Source: an uncultured Fulvivirga sp.
GTDB lineage: Bacteria > Bacteroidota > Bacteroidia > Cytophagales > Cyclobacteriaceae
Length of the DNA stretch: 64,000 bases
NCBI GenBank assembly: GCA_947500555.1
Contig: CANMSE010000005.1
Location: forward strand, 1-64,000
Direction: 5' to 3'
Below the pieces are notes generated by a model. It ran no database searches. It was not told where the DNA came from and worked only from the letters and a program-made list of their open reading frames with translations. Positions 33,490 through 42,141 of this stretch are shown here, one piece after another (position 1 is the stretch's first letter; each line of letters starts with the position of its first letter). The position numbers and the translations under genes are program-made.

Positions 33490-35145
33490 TTATTTCTTGG
33501 CAAGAATGCTGTTGTATCTACTCTGGTCATTCAGTATATCAATAGCGGAGGAAATGTCTTCATCAACATCAAATGAAGATTCAATAGCACCACGCTCAAA
33601 GTAGTATCTTGAAGTAATATCCTCTTCTAAAAGAACCTTAATTTGCTTCTTGAAATCATTTAGGTCATTCTTTTTACTTTCAGCCAATGTTTGCTCCAGT
33701 TGCTTGATGTTAGATTTTATATCCTCATAATAGTTCTCTTTTAAGGCACTTTCCCTTAACGACTCCAAAGTGCTTTCTACACGAGTCTTGTAGCTATAGT
33801 CCTTGTCAGCTACCCAATTTTTAAAAGACTCATACTCCTCATCTGACAGTGAGAACTTCTTGGCAGAAGATAGTTTAGGATGATTGTAGAAATACTGAGT
33901 TGAAAAGTCAAAAATATGTCCTTTGGAATAAAGTGCATAAGCTACAGGTGACATGGACTCTTTTTCCACACTTAAATCAGGATTAATACCCCCGCCATCA
34001 AAAACAGACCTGTCGTTCATGGTTTTAAACTCGGATTTCAGAGAATCAGGAACCTTACCTACACTACCATCTTCATTTCTGTGAGAGTAATCTAATGCCT
34101 GAATACAACGGCCACTTGGAGTGTAATATTTAGCGGTAGTTACTTTCAGTTGAGCATTATATGTGAGTGGTCTGGTTATTTGAACTAAACCTTTACCAAA
34201 AGATTTTTGTCCAACTATTACACCTCGATCATAATCCTGAATGGTGCCAGCCACAATTTCTGAAGCCGAAGCACTTCCACTATTGATAAGGACTACCAAT
34301 GGCATATTAATGTCTACCGGCTGGTTTAAAGTTTTATAGACTTGATTATGTTCTGTCACTTTACCTTTTGTGGAAACTACTTCTTTACCTTTTGGCAGAA
34401 ATACGTTAGTAATGTTAACAGCCTCCATCAAAAGACCTCCAGGGTTTCCTCGAACATCAAGGATAACCTTTTTTGCACCCTCTGATTTTAGCTTGATCAC
34501 AGCTTGTCTTACTTCTTTACCAGCATCTACGGTGAATTCCGATAACTTAACATATCCGATATCATCAGTTACCATTCCAAAGAATGGAACGTTATTGATC
34601 TTGACCTTTTCTCTTATAAAATTGAGTTTTATAGGTTCAGAAACATTATGACGCTTTACTGTCAGCGATACTGGGGTATTTGCCTGGCCTTTCATAAGGT
34701 CCGCAGTTTCCTGACGGCTGAGTTTAGTCACATCTATATCATCAATTTTCAACACCTCATCACCGATTTTCAGGCCATTCTTTTCCGCTGAATATCCTTC
34801 AATAATCATAACTATTCTGATCTTATCCTCAATCTTACTAGTCAACGCACCAATGCCACCGTACTGGCCTGTACTTTGAGTTCTAAAATCTTCGATATCA
34901 TCTTCAGGAATATAATTTGTGTAAGGATCCAGTGAGGCCAACATGGAATCAATACCCTTTCTTATGACCGTATTAGGGTTCACTTCATCAACATATAGTG
35001 CATTGACTTCTTTGAATAGAGTAGCAAAAATGTCCAGATTTTTGGCTATTTCGAAGTATCGCTCGCCAGGACTGGTAAACGAAAACAAGGTTATGGCTAT
35101 TGTTAATACCGCAGCAACGGCACTTCCTTTGATCAACTTACTCAT
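33490..35145 (-). CDS. S41-family C-terminal processing protease
   Basis: A 551-residue exported serine protease. After an N-terminal hydrophobic segment comes the PDZ domain (about 85-160, containing GQYGGIGALTSKIEDKIRI) and the S41 core with the catalytic Ser in INSGSASASEIVAG and the Lys in GQKSFGKGLVQ. The C-terminal ~150 residues are helical, as in Bacteroidota CtpA-like proteins. It cleaves proteins from their C-termini in the periplasm. Catalytic dyad intact. Confidence 0.93.
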   Translation of the reverse strand: MSKLIKGSAVAAVLTIAITLFSFTSPGERYFEIAKNLDIFATLFKEVNALYVDEVNPNTVIRKGIDSMLASLDPYTNYIPEDDIEDFRTQSTGQYGGIGALTSKIEDKIRIVMIIEGYSAEKNGLKIGDEVLKIDDIDVTKLSRQETADLMKGQANTPVSLTVKRHNVSEPIKLNFIREKVKINNVPFFGMVTDDIGYVKLSEFTVDAGKEVRQAVIKLKSEGAKKVILDVRGNPGGLLMEAVNITNVFLPKGKEVVSTKGKVTEHNQVYKTLNQPVDINMPLVVLINSGSASASEIVAGTIQDYDRGVIVGQKSFGKGLVQITRPLTYNAQLKVTTAKYYTPSGRCIQALDYSHRNEDGSVGKVPDSLKSEFKTMNDRSVFDGGGINPDLSVEKESMSPVAYALYSKGHIFDFSTQYFYNHPKLSSAKKFSLSDEEYESFKNWVADKDYSYKTRVESTLESLRESALKENYYEDIKSNIKQLEQTLAESKKNDLNDFKKQIKVLLEEDITSRYYFERGAIESSFDVDEDISSAIDILNDQSRYNSILAKK

Positions 35146-35208
35146 ACTATACTATTTCAATGCTTTGCAATAATAACGATTAAATAGCTTCTAGGGTTGA
35201 AAACTATT

Positions 35209-36762
35209 TCAATTGAGAAGATGATTTTCCCACTCACCCATACCTTCCAGCTTAACATTTATATTCCTGTGTTTTGCTGAGGCTATAAAATTTTGAATGA
35301 CCTCTTTCACGTCATGATCAATATTTTTTGTTTTAGAGCCGTCTATTATAACATTAGTATTGTCGCCTATATCACGTAATGCTAATAGTAGACTACCCTT
35401 ATTCAAAAAAGTCACTTCTTCCGAAAGTTTAATTAAGATTTTATTGCCTTCTGGGTGATCATTATGCTCATAATTGAATGGAAATTGATAGTTATTTTTC
35501 AAAATGAAGAAAATTGATACAACCATTCCAATTCCAATACCACGAAGCAAGTCCGTAAAAAGAATGGCTAATACGGTTATGATAAATGGTAAGAACTGGT
35601 CCCAACCAAGAGAATACATCCGTTTAAAAAGTGAAATTTTGGCGAGCTTATATCCAACAACAATTAAAATGGCAGCTAATGAGGCCAAAGGAATAAGGTT
35701 AATCAGATTGGCAGCGAATACAATGGCAGTAAATAGTAGAACCCCATGAAAAACAGCCGATAATTTGGTCTGAGCTCCGGAACTCAGGTTTGCGGAACTT
35801 CTGACAATAACTGAGGTCATGGGCAGACCACCTATAAGTCCACTTATAATGTTACCCACCCCTTGGGCTTTCAGCTCTCGATTGGTTGGAGTTACGCTTT
35901 TGTGGGGATCGAGCTTGTCGATAGCTTCTATACATAGTAAAGTCTCAATACTGGCTACTATTGCAATGGTTATAGCTACTATATAGACTTGTGGATTTGA
36001 TAGTTGGGAGAAATCGGGAAGTACTATCTGGTCAAAAAAACCTGAAAGGCCACTTTGTTCACCTATGGAAACCACGTGAGAATCTTTTAGAAAAAACTGA
36101 GGCAAGAAATTGTCATATAAAGCATTGATTAAGATTCCCGCCAGCACAACTATCAAACCACCAGGTATGATTCTGAAGAACGTTTTTTCTTTCAATGAAG
36201 GCCTTTCCCAAAACAATAGAATAGCTAATGACACAATAAAGATTATGATGGCACCTAATTCAAAATACTCTAGAGATTTGGCTATTTCTGTAAATGTATT
36301 TTCGCCATCTGCTTGAAAAAAACCTAAATCACCCTCATAGTCGGCATCGTATCCAACTGCATGAGGAATTTGTTTGAGTATAAGGATGATTCCTATGGCT
36401 GACAGCATGCCTTTAATCACGGAAGAAGGAAAGTAGTGACTAACTATACCGGCTCTTATATATCCAAAAATTAGCTGTAGTATTCCAGCTAAAACTACCG
36501 AGACCAGAAACGCTTCAAAAGAGCCTAAGGACTCAATAGCTCCAAATACAATGATGGTTAGGCCCGCTGCCGGTCCACTGACGCTTAATTTCGATCCGCT
36601 GAGGAATCCTACCACAACGCCTCCGATAATACCGGTGATCAGCCCGGAAAATAGTGGAGCACCTGAAGCAAGGGCAATGCCCAAACATAATGGAAGTGCA
36701 ATGAGAAAAACTACAAGACCTGCGGGGAGGTCTGTTTTAGGACTTTTGAAAAGGTCATTCAT
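35209..36762 (-). CDS. SulP/SLC26-family anion transporter
   Basis: A 517-residue membrane protein with about eleven to fourteen hydrophobic segments, starting DLPAGLVVFLIALPLCLGIA and containing SGLIGGLPMTSVIVRSSANL, the SulP signature. A cytoplasmic STAS-type C-terminal domain is present (about 435-517, ITF-like IKLSEEVTFLNKGSLLLALR). Transports sulfate, bicarbonate or another anion; the family in Bacteroidota is often linked to bicarbonate, and no carbonic anhydrase is adjacent. Single gene, followed by an S41 protease gene. Confidence 0.92.
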   Translation of the reverse strand: MNDLFKSPKTDLPAGLVVFLIALPLCLGIALASGAPLFSGLITGIIGGVVVGFLSGSKLSVSGPAAGLTIIVFGAIESLGSFEAFLVSVVLAGILQLIFGYIRAGIVSHYFPSSVIKGMLSAIGIILILKQIPHAVGYDADYEGDLGFFQADGENTFTEIAKSLEYFELGAIIIFIVSLAILLFWERPSLKEKTFFRIIPGGLIVVLAGILINALYDNFLPQFFLKDSHVVSIGEQSGLSGFFDQIVLPDFSQLSNPQVYIVAITIAIVASIETLLCIEAIDKLDPHKSVTPTNRELKAQGVGNIISGLIGGLPMTSVIVRSSANLSSGAQTKLSAVFHGVLLFTAIVFAANLINLIPLASLAAILIVVGYKLAKISLFKRMYSLGWDQFLPFIITVLAILFTDLLRGIGIGMVVSIFFILKNNYQFPFNYEHNDHPEGNKILIKLSEEVTFLNKGSLLLALRDIGDNTNVIIDGSKTKNIDHDVKEVIQNFIASAKHRNINVKLEGMGEWENHLLN

Positions 36763-36854
36763 TCAATCAGAAACGTCATTTGTGACAATAATACAAATCA
36801 ACGACTTTGAGTTTGATATGTTCAATAAATTAAAAGAAAAGAATAGTCTATTTA

Positions 36855-37868
36855 CTAGAACTCAATAGGTAAACTCAGAAAAGTGCTGTCCTTATGACCT
36901 TTTACTTCAAATGATACCTCAGGTACATTGTTACGCCAGGTTATGGATAACAAACCATAATTTCTTTTAATGATTAGTTCTCCAACCCGATATCTGTTGG
37001 ATTCTTCCCAAACCTGATCCCAGGTATGTGAGAGTCCGCTGGAAGTGAGGTCATAAATGGCCGTTGGATAATTGTCAAGGGAGAGCTTTGATACTTCTGC
37101 AATATGACGATCACCACTTAAGAACATAACCCGTTTGGGTTGATGTTTCTTAATAAGATCGAACAAACGCTGTCTGGCTACTGGAAAGTTCGCCCACTTT
37201 TCGTAACCCTGTTCATCTGCTATAATTTGAGTTCCAGAAACAACGATATGTAAATCAGCCTTACTGTTAGAAAATTCATTTTCGAGCCAAGCCCACTGTT
37301 TTTCACCTAGAATATCACCACTCTCGTTCGGAAAATAGCGAGCTTTGCTTAAAGTATCTGCATAAAGTGTATCTCTATAATACCGTGTATCCAATAGCAA
37401 AAGCTTAATTAGCTTACCCTCAGATACCAAGTCATGACTCTGATAAACCCCTTGTTGACTTCTCAACGGATCATTAGGAGGTATGTCAAGAAAATTCAAA
37501 AGAGCTATTTGAGCTGAGTCCTTTCCCATATGATTAACACCTCCGTCATTGGATCCATAATCATGATCATCCCAAACACCATAAATCTCACTCACTTTCT
37601 TCAACTCGGTGTAGCCAGGACTATTCTTGTGGATATCATAGGCAGCGGTCATTTTTTCAAAATTCATTTTATCCGCATAAACATTATCGCCAAGCAGTAC
37701 GAAATAATCAGGCTGTTGACTGGCAATCTCGCTCCACATTTGCTCAGGTAATGCCTGATCACTGCAAGAACCAAAAGCTATAGTGGTTATTTGTTCCTTT
37801 TCTTCAGGTTTTTGATTACACGAGAGTAGAATTGAAAATAATATCGGAAGGATTACAACTTTTTGCAC
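36855..37868 (-). CDS. PhoD-like phosphatase/phosphodiesterase, lipoprotein
   Basis: A 337-residue exported metallophosphoesterase. The signal ends at a lipobox ILLSC. Motifs: IAFGSCSDQ, VLLGDNVYADK, YGVWDDHDYGSNDGG, LLDTRYYRD and FLSGDRHIAEVSKL, which hold the metal ligands of PhoD-type alkaline phosphatase. It releases phosphate from esters or cleaves phosphodiesters in the periplasm. Metal-binding residues look complete. It is divergent from yceI and not in a visible pho operon. Confidence 0.9.
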   Translation of the reverse strand: MQKVVILPILFSILLSCNQKPEEKEQITTIAFGSCSDQALPEQMWSEIASQQPDYFVLLGDNVYADKMNFEKMTAAYDIHKNSPGYTELKKVSEIYGVWDDHDYGSNDGGVNHMGKDSAQIALLNFLDIPPNDPLRSQQGVYQSHDLVSEGKLIKLLLLDTRYYRDTLYADTLSKARYFPNESGDILGEKQWAWLENEFSNSKADLHIVVSGTQIIADEQGYEKWANFPVARQRLFDLIKKHQPKRVMFLSGDRHIAEVSKLSLDNYPTAIYDLTSSGLSHTWDQVWEESNRYRVGELIIKRNYGLLSITWRNNVPEVSFEVKGHKDSTFLSLPIEF

Positions 37869-37946
37869 GAACTAAAAGTAATAGGTTAGGTTTTAGGAAT
37901 AGTAATTTTTAACATTAATTTTTTGTTAGCATTTATTCAAACACCT

Positions 37947-38456
37947 ATGAAGCGCCTATTGTTAATCCTGTTCTTATTAGTATCAATTTCGGGCTTTACC
38001 CAAATAGATACAGAAAAATCGGTAATCAAATTTCAAATAAGTAATACCGCCTTCAATACGGTGGAGGGTACATTTACCGGCATGACAGGAACAGTGAGTT
38101 TCGATCCTAAAAATCTGACCAACTCAAAATTTGATGTCTGCGTGGATGCATCGTCTGTGAACACCGAAAATGAAAAGCGCGACAATCACCTGAGAAAAGA
38201 AGATTTCTTTTTTGTCGAAAAGTATCCCAAAATATGCTTTAGTTCTGCACAAATTGTAAAAACAACCAAAGGCTATAAAGTGACGGGCGATCTTACGATG
38301 CACGGAACTACCAAAGTGGTTGAAGTTCCATTTACATATAGCGATAAAATCTTTATCGGAGAACTTACTCTGGATCGCCAGGATTATGGAGTAGGGGGTA
38401 ACTCCGTTTTAGTAGGCGATGAGGTCGAGTTGGAGATTGTTTGTACTTTAAAATAG
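37947..38456 (+). CDS. YceI-family periplasmic lipid-binding protein
   Basis: A 169-residue exported protein with a lipocalin-like beta barrel: SVIKFQISNTAFNTVEGTFT, then DNHLRKEDFFFVEKYPKICF and a C-terminal GDLTMHGTTKVVEVPF. YceI proteins bind isoprenoid quinones or lipids. The longest frame starts at TTG 37923, but ATG 37947 begins a good signal peptide (KRLLLILFLLVSISGFTQ). Divergent from the PhoD-like gene. Confidence 0.9.
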   Translation: MKRLLLILFLLVSISGFTQIDTEKSVIKFQISNTAFNTVEGTFTGMTGTVSFDPKNLTNSKFDVCVDASSVNTENEKRDNHLRKEDFFFVEKYPKICFSSAQIVKTTKGYKVTGDLTMHGTTKVVEVPFTYSDKIFIGELTLDRQDYGVGGNSVLVGDEVELEIVCTLK

Positions 38457-38501
38457 ATTAGTTAGCTACGGATTGGGCCTCTTAATTATTACTTTTTGGT
38501 A

Positions 38502-38570
38502 CGAGCTACAAGCTCGCGCCAGCAGGGGCAGGCTTTCGCTAAATGATGGTCTCAGCGAGACGCTAAGACC
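38502..38570. repeat. REP-like paired hairpins
   Basis: CGAGCT/AGCTCG with a three-base loop (38502-38516), and GGTCT-C-AGCG/CGCT-A-AGACC (38548-38570), lie in non-coding sequence after yceI. The neighbouring ACGAGCTACAAGCTCGCGCC is of the kind associated with REP-associated transposases. The rest of the gap (38457-38622) shows nothing else. Confidence 0.55.
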
Positions 38571-38622
38571 AGTTGGAGGCCTTCCTCGCTAAAAATAAAA
38601 TGCAGGCGTTCTTGAAGTAGGA

Positions 38623-39030
38623 TTACTTCGAAGAACCGTAACGAGTTGGCTCGTATATGTCATCCACTTCTTTGTAATTCTCAGGGTTGGCTAGTTCATA
38701 GCTTTCATTTCCAAAAAACTCCTCCCACATCCATGCAAAAAAGTACTTAGGCTCAGATGGTGGAGCAAATGAAACTAAGTTGGAATAAAATAATCCTTCA
38801 AAGTCTAACTTGTTTGTGGTCAAAAAGTAAGATAAGCTGAGCTTGAACCGACCTTTATAATCATCAGACATTTCCTCAAAATTCGGTTTCAATTTTGAGG
38901 AAATTATCTCCTTTACAATATTTTCATCATCTGAGTCAATGTTTGTATAGTCAAAATCGGTATCATAATCATCTATCTCAGTTAAGTGACCCATGATATC
39001 ATCTATGTAATTAGCATTTACAGTATTCAC
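38623..39030 (-). CDS. Hypothetical acidic protein
   Basis: A 135-residue acidic, soluble protein with an Asp-rich N-terminal part (ETDYDTDFDYTN-like) and a central FKLSLSYFLTTNKLDFEGLF, ending PENYKEVDDIYEPTRY. No signal peptide, no membrane segment and no recognised family. It is flanked on both sides by REP-like hairpins and a broken transposase, so it may have come with, or been stranded by, mobile sequences. It is probably a real gene because its frame is long and its composition regular. Confidence 0.6.
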   Translation of the reverse strand: MNTVNANYIDDIMGHLTEIDDYDTDFDYTNIDSDDENIVKEIISSKLKPNFEEMSDDYKGRFKLSLSYFLTTNKLDFEGLFYSNLVSFAPPSEPKYFFAWMWEEFFGNESYELANPENYKEVDDIYEPTRYGSSK

Positions 39031-39143
39031 ATTATCTAAGTTTTGGAAACATTGTTAATAATTTACCATTTCGGAATATTGCCCTGACCTTGGTCGTTTG
39101 AGATACAAAAGTTCCACTACGAGCCAAATAACCTTCCTCCCCT

Positions 39144-39166
39144 CGTCCTCGTTTGCAACGAGGATG
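39144..39166. repeat. REP-like hairpin near transposase remnant
   Basis: CGTCCTCGT pairs with ACGAGGATG (one mismatch) over a TTTGCA-type loop. It lies 30 bases beyond the 3' end of the RAYT remnant, where REP sequences are typically found. The stretch 39031-39143 holds nothing else recognisable. Confidence 0.55.
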
Positions 39167-39195
39167 AATGAGAAGTCTGTTTTTAACAGGCGATA

Positions 39196-39329
39196 TCATA
39201 CGACTATTACTTTTATCATTCCTTTGCCTCCGGCATAATCTATTGCACTACTAGTAATGATCAGGGTGATTAACTATTCCAGCTTCTACAGGATTATTAT
39301 GAATATAGTCTATTTTGTCCATAATAGTT
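39196..39329 (-). pseudogene. 3' remnant of a REP-associated (RAYT, Y1/IS200-like) transposase
   Basis: The minus strand encodes KIDYIHNNPVEAGIVNHPDHY, a recognisable C-terminal part of RAYT transposases, then, after a frameshift, SSAIDYAGGKGMIKVIVV and a stop (39196-39198), which is the normal end of the same family. The upstream catalytic HUH and Tyr parts are absent: coding similarity stops within about 30 bases of position 39322. The remnant is about 130 bp of a gene usually near 500 bp. Confidence 0.75.
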
Positions 39330-39381
39330 GGAAGAGAGTGAATGAAATAACTACGTCAAAAAAGTCCCAAACTCAGGTAAC

Positions 39382-39423
39382 AAAAAAACCGGACTTTCTC
39401 ATGATAATGAAAAAATCCGGTTT
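39382..39423 (-). terminator. Terminator of tRNA-Leu
   Basis: On the minus strand AAACCGGA pairs with TCCGGTTT (39416-39423 with 39386-39393) around a long A/T-rich loop and ends in TTTTTTT (39382-39388). It begins three bases after the tRNA 3' end. Confidence 0.75.
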
Positions 39424-39425
39424 AG

Positions 39426-39507
39426 TACCCAGGGCCGGAGTCGAACCGGCACGTCCGAAGACATTGGTGTTTGAGACCAACGCGTCTACCAATTCCGCCA
39501 CCTGGGC
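39426..39507 (-). tRNA. tRNA-Leu, anticodon CAA
   Basis: An 82-base class II tRNA. The acceptor arm pairs GCCCAGG with CCTGGGT, discriminator A. The anticodon stem TTGGT/ACCAA closes a CTCAAAC loop with anticodon CAA (reads UUG). A long variable arm (TGTCTTCGGACG) and the T arm GCCGGTTCGACTCCGGC follow. CCA is not encoded. It is followed by a terminator. The apparent plus-strand frame across it is an artefact. Confidence 0.93.
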
Positions 39508-39546
39508 TTTTGAAATTGGGTTGCAAATATGATCAATGATTAAGTA

Positions 39547-39849
39547 TTATACAATATCAGACTTAATATATTTCTGAGAAGAAAAGGCAACGGGTTTCTC
39601 TGCAAATAAAACTTTTGTACTTGCCCAAACCCCTTTAAATAATTCTGAGTGTCGGTAATTATCCAGTGCATTATCATCTTCCCAATAACTGTAGGTGCTG
39701 TAGATAGCAGGATTGTGATAGTCTTTCAACAACTCCAAATGTGAACAACCGGGAAAATTTCTGATCTTTTCTTTACTTTCATCAAACACTTTCAAAAAGT
39801 CGTCAACTCTATCTTCCTGAAAGGTCATTCGCACAATTCTTATCAGCAT
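39547..39849 (-). CDS. ABM-type (antibiotic biosynthesis monooxygenase-like) protein
   Basis: A 100-residue ferredoxin-like dimeric alpha+beta barrel protein: IVRMTFQEDRVDDFLKVFDE, then FPGCSHLELLKDY and ATYSYWEDDNALDNYRHSEL-like IYSTYSYWEDDNALDNY. The family includes quinol monooxygenases and haem-degrading enzymes; the specific function is unknown. It follows the SAM hydroxide adenosyltransferase gene by twelve bases and is probably cotranscribed. Confidence 0.87.
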   Translation of the reverse strand: MLIRIVRMTFQEDRVDDFLKVFDESKEKIRNFPGCSHLELLKDYHNPAIYSTYSYWEDDNALDNYRHSELFKGVWASTKVLFAEKPVAFSSQKYIKSDIV

Positions 39850-39861
39850 AATTATAGTCTT

Positions 39862-40635
39862 CTAACTCTCGTCAATATTAATTATAACAGGACTATCATA
39901 ACCCAGGCCAAGCAAATCACAGGCACTACCCTGATTGATGCCAATTTCTAATAACTCTTGCTCATTGAATACTACAAAAATATCACCTGCTTCAGCATTA
40001 TAGACATTTTCATGAACTCTACGACTATTTTCTCTACCAAAAGTGATGTTGTAAGTTTTATTCGTGCACAATATGTCAAAGGTCTTCTTGTCGATATTGG
40101 TTATAAGGTTGCCAAAATGATCTACACGAATAACATGACCCGATATCAAGCTTTTGTTGGCTTTTAGGTGTCTGCCGAGCATTTTTTTAAAGCTTTCAAT
40201 AGGTTGTCCGAGATCAGTAATGTTGGTGCCGCTGGCCAATTTCGCGGCAGCTGCGGCAAAGTGGGCTTTAGCGGGGAAAGTACTGCTTATTTTTTCGTGA
40301 TTGATATCTACCTGAAATTCTGCAATCTCTTCGCTTATCAATCCGAACAATCCGTTGTCTGTTCCTATAAAATAGTGACCTTCCAGTTTAATGGCTATTT
40401 GCTTATCTCCAGATTGTCCGGTGGAATTGATGGCAACAATATGTACCGTTCCTTCGGGAAAATCTCGAAAGACAGATCGTAAAACGTAGGCGCCATGAGC
40501 TATATCACAAGGATTGATCCGGTGGCTAATATCTACTATATGAAGGTTTGAATTAGTAGCAAGTATTTTAGCTTTTACTGCCGCGGTATAATGGTCACTT
40601 TCACCGAAGTCTGACAAAAATGTGATTATGGCCAT
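39862..40635 (-). CDS. SAM hydroxide adenosyltransferase (DUF62)
   Basis: A 257-residue cytoplasmic enzyme hydrolysing S-adenosylmethionine to adenosine and methionine. Family pattern: ITFLSDFGESDHYTAAVKA, VDISHRINPCDIAHGAYVLR, and a C-terminal domain with VIRVDHFGNLITNI. The Asp-Arg-His hydroxide-holding residues appear to be present. Divergent from phoH, with a 122-base shared gap. Role in SAM homeostasis is the family inference. Confidence 0.92.
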   Translation of the reverse strand: MAIITFLSDFGESDHYTAAVKAKILATNSNLHIVDISHRINPCDIAHGAYVLRSVFRDFPEGTVHIVAINSTGQSGDKQIAIKLEGHYFIGTDNGLFGLISEEIAEFQVDINHEKISSTFPAKAHFAAAAAKLASGTNITDLGQPIESFKKMLGRHLKANKSLISGHVIRVDHFGNLITNIDKKTFDILCTNKTYNITFGRENSRRVHENVYNAEAGDIFVVFNEQELLEIGINQGSACDLLGLGYDSPVIINIDES

Positions 40636-40693
40636 ATAATTCTTTGAGAGTTGGGTTACTACCCGTTTGTTCAGCAGTTGTTATTCCACTATT

Positions 40694-40723
40694 TTTGCTT
40701 GAAACAAAATTAGATAAATTTTG
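40694..40723 (+). promoter_or_regulatory. Candidate phoH promoter
   Basis: TTTG (40694-40697) and TAAATTTTG (40715-40723), separated by 17 bases, give a near-consensus -33/-7 pair; the -7 has one extra T. The coding start is 35 bases downstream. Confidence 0.4.
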
Positions 40724-40757
40724 TGCTTAAAAAATTCCACTTAAAACAAATTCGTCT

Positions 40758-41705
40758 TTGGTAGAAAAAGTTATTACGCTTGAAAATGTATCACTTCTGG
40801 ATTTCCTCGGTGTTGAAAACAAAAATATCAATGAAGTAGCCTCAGCGTTTCCTAAAAGCAAAATTGTCTCTCGTGGCAATGAAATTAGAATTCAGGGTTC
40901 ATCTACTGAAATTCTTAAAATTAATGAAATTCTAAACTCTCTTGTAGATCACTACCATAAATTTGGTAAAGTGACCGAAGAGAATGTACAAAATTATCTG
41001 GCTCAAGAGGCTGAAGAGAAACTCTCTGAGGAGGAGGAGGTATTGATTTATGGCACTAAGGGATTTTCTATCAAACCCAAGACCATTAACCAGCAGAAGC
41101 TGGTATACTCTGTAAGGGAAAATGACCTTGTTTTTGCTCTGGGCCCGGCTGGTACAGGTAAAACCTATATCTCTGTTGCTTTGGCGGTGAAGGCTTTGAA
41201 GAACAAAATGGTGAAAAAGATCATCATTACCCGACCTGCGGTAGAAGCTGGTGAAACATTAGGGTTCTTGCCGGGGGATCTAAAGGAGAAATTAGATCCT
41301 TATCTACGCCCTATTTATGATGCTCTTCACGATATGGTGCCAGCTGAAAAGTTGCGCTACTACATGGAAAATAATGTCATAGAAATAGCCCCATTGGCTT
41401 ACATGAGAGGCCGGACATTGAACAATGCTTTTATTCTTTTAGATGAAGCGCAGAATACAACTCCTATGCAAATCAAGATGTTCTTGACACGTATGGGACC
41501 AGATTCAAAGGTGATCATTACAGGAGATACTTCTCAAATTGATCTTCCTAAAAAACAACGGTCCGGACTCATAGAATCTACAGACATTCTCAAAGGTGTC
41601 AAGGGCATAGGCTTTATAAGGCTTTCCGGTAAGGATGTCGTTCGCCATAAGCTGGTTAAGGAAATAATTGATGCGTATGACTCGCATGAAAATAGTGATA
41701 AGTAA
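40758..41705 (+). CDS. phoH: PhoH-like ATPase, TTG start
   Basis: A 315-residue cytoplasmic ATPase. An N-terminal KH-like region (EIRIQGSSTEILKINEIL) is followed by Walker A LGPAGTGKTYISVALAVKAL, the conserved ITRPAVEAGETLGFLPGDL, and Walker B FILLDEAQNTTPMQIKMFLT, as in PhoH/YbeZ. YbeZ-type members act with the endonuclease YbeY in ribosome maturation. The start is a TTG: the frame has no ATG between the stop at 40728-40730 and this point, and VEKVITLENVSLLDFLG is the usual N-terminus. First gene of a five-gene operon. Confidence 0.92.
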   Translation: MVEKVITLENVSLLDFLGVENKNINEVASAFPKSKIVSRGNEIRIQGSSTEILKINEILNSLVDHYHKFGKVTEENVQNYLAQEAEEKLSEEEEVLIYGTKGFSIKPKTINQQKLVYSVRENDLVFALGPAGTGKTYISVALAVKALKNKMVKKIIITRPAVEAGETLGFLPGDLKEKLDPYLRPIYDALHDMVPAEKLRYYMENNVIEIAPLAYMRGRTLNNAFILLDEAQNTTPMQIKMFLTRMGPDSKVIITGDTSQIDLPKKQRSGLIESTDILKGVKGIGFIRLSGKDVVRHKLVKEIIDAYDSHENSDK

Positions 41706-42139
41706 TGCCAATAAACGTTGTAACTGTTAGCGATCCAGCTGATTTAGAAAAAGCATATGATATACGAAAGAAGGTTTTTGTTGAAGAACAAAAAGTGCCT
41801 TTATATGAAGAAATAGATCAGTATGAAGAGGCTTCGATTCACCTTTTAGCCTTGCAAGAAGGAGAACCTTGTGGAGCCTGCCGTTGGAGATTTACCACAG
41901 AGGGTATAAAGCTTGAACGATTTGCTGTACTTCAAGAGTTCAGAGGTAAACAAGTAGGTAGTGCGTTAGTTTCAGCTTGTCTTCAAAGTATCTATAACCA
42001 TCCTAATTTTAATGATCAACCATTATACCTCAATGCTCAGCTGGATGCAATACCTCTTTATTCAAAATTTGGTTTTCATTCGGTAGGAGATAAATTTTTA
42101 GAATGCGAGATAGACCATTATAAGATGGTCAAGAGGTAA
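41705..42139 (+). CDS. GNAT-family N-acetyltransferase
   Basis: A 144-residue acetyltransferase with the GNAT motif B/A pieces EGIKLERFAVLQEFRGKQVG and SALVSACLQSI, preceded by the N-terminal AYDIRKKVFVEEQKVPLYEE typical of ElaA/YjcF-like members. Acceptor unknown. Its ATG overlaps the phoH stop by one base (TAATG) and comEC follows after two bases, so all three are translated in sequence. Confidence 0.9.
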   Translation: MPINVVTVSDPADLEKAYDIRKKVFVEEQKVPLYEEIDQYEEASIHLLALQEGEPCGACRWRFTTEGIKLERFAVLQEFRGKQVGSALVSACLQSIYNHPNFNDQPLYLNAQLDAIPLYSKFGFHSVGDKFLECEIDHYKMVKR

Positions 42140-42141
42140 CT

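Noticed and set aside
39257..39532. 91-residue plus-strand frame across tRNA-Leu
   Set aside because: It translates the antisense of the tRNA (the familiar RAGVEPARP artefact), its terminator and the transposase remnant; it is not a gene.
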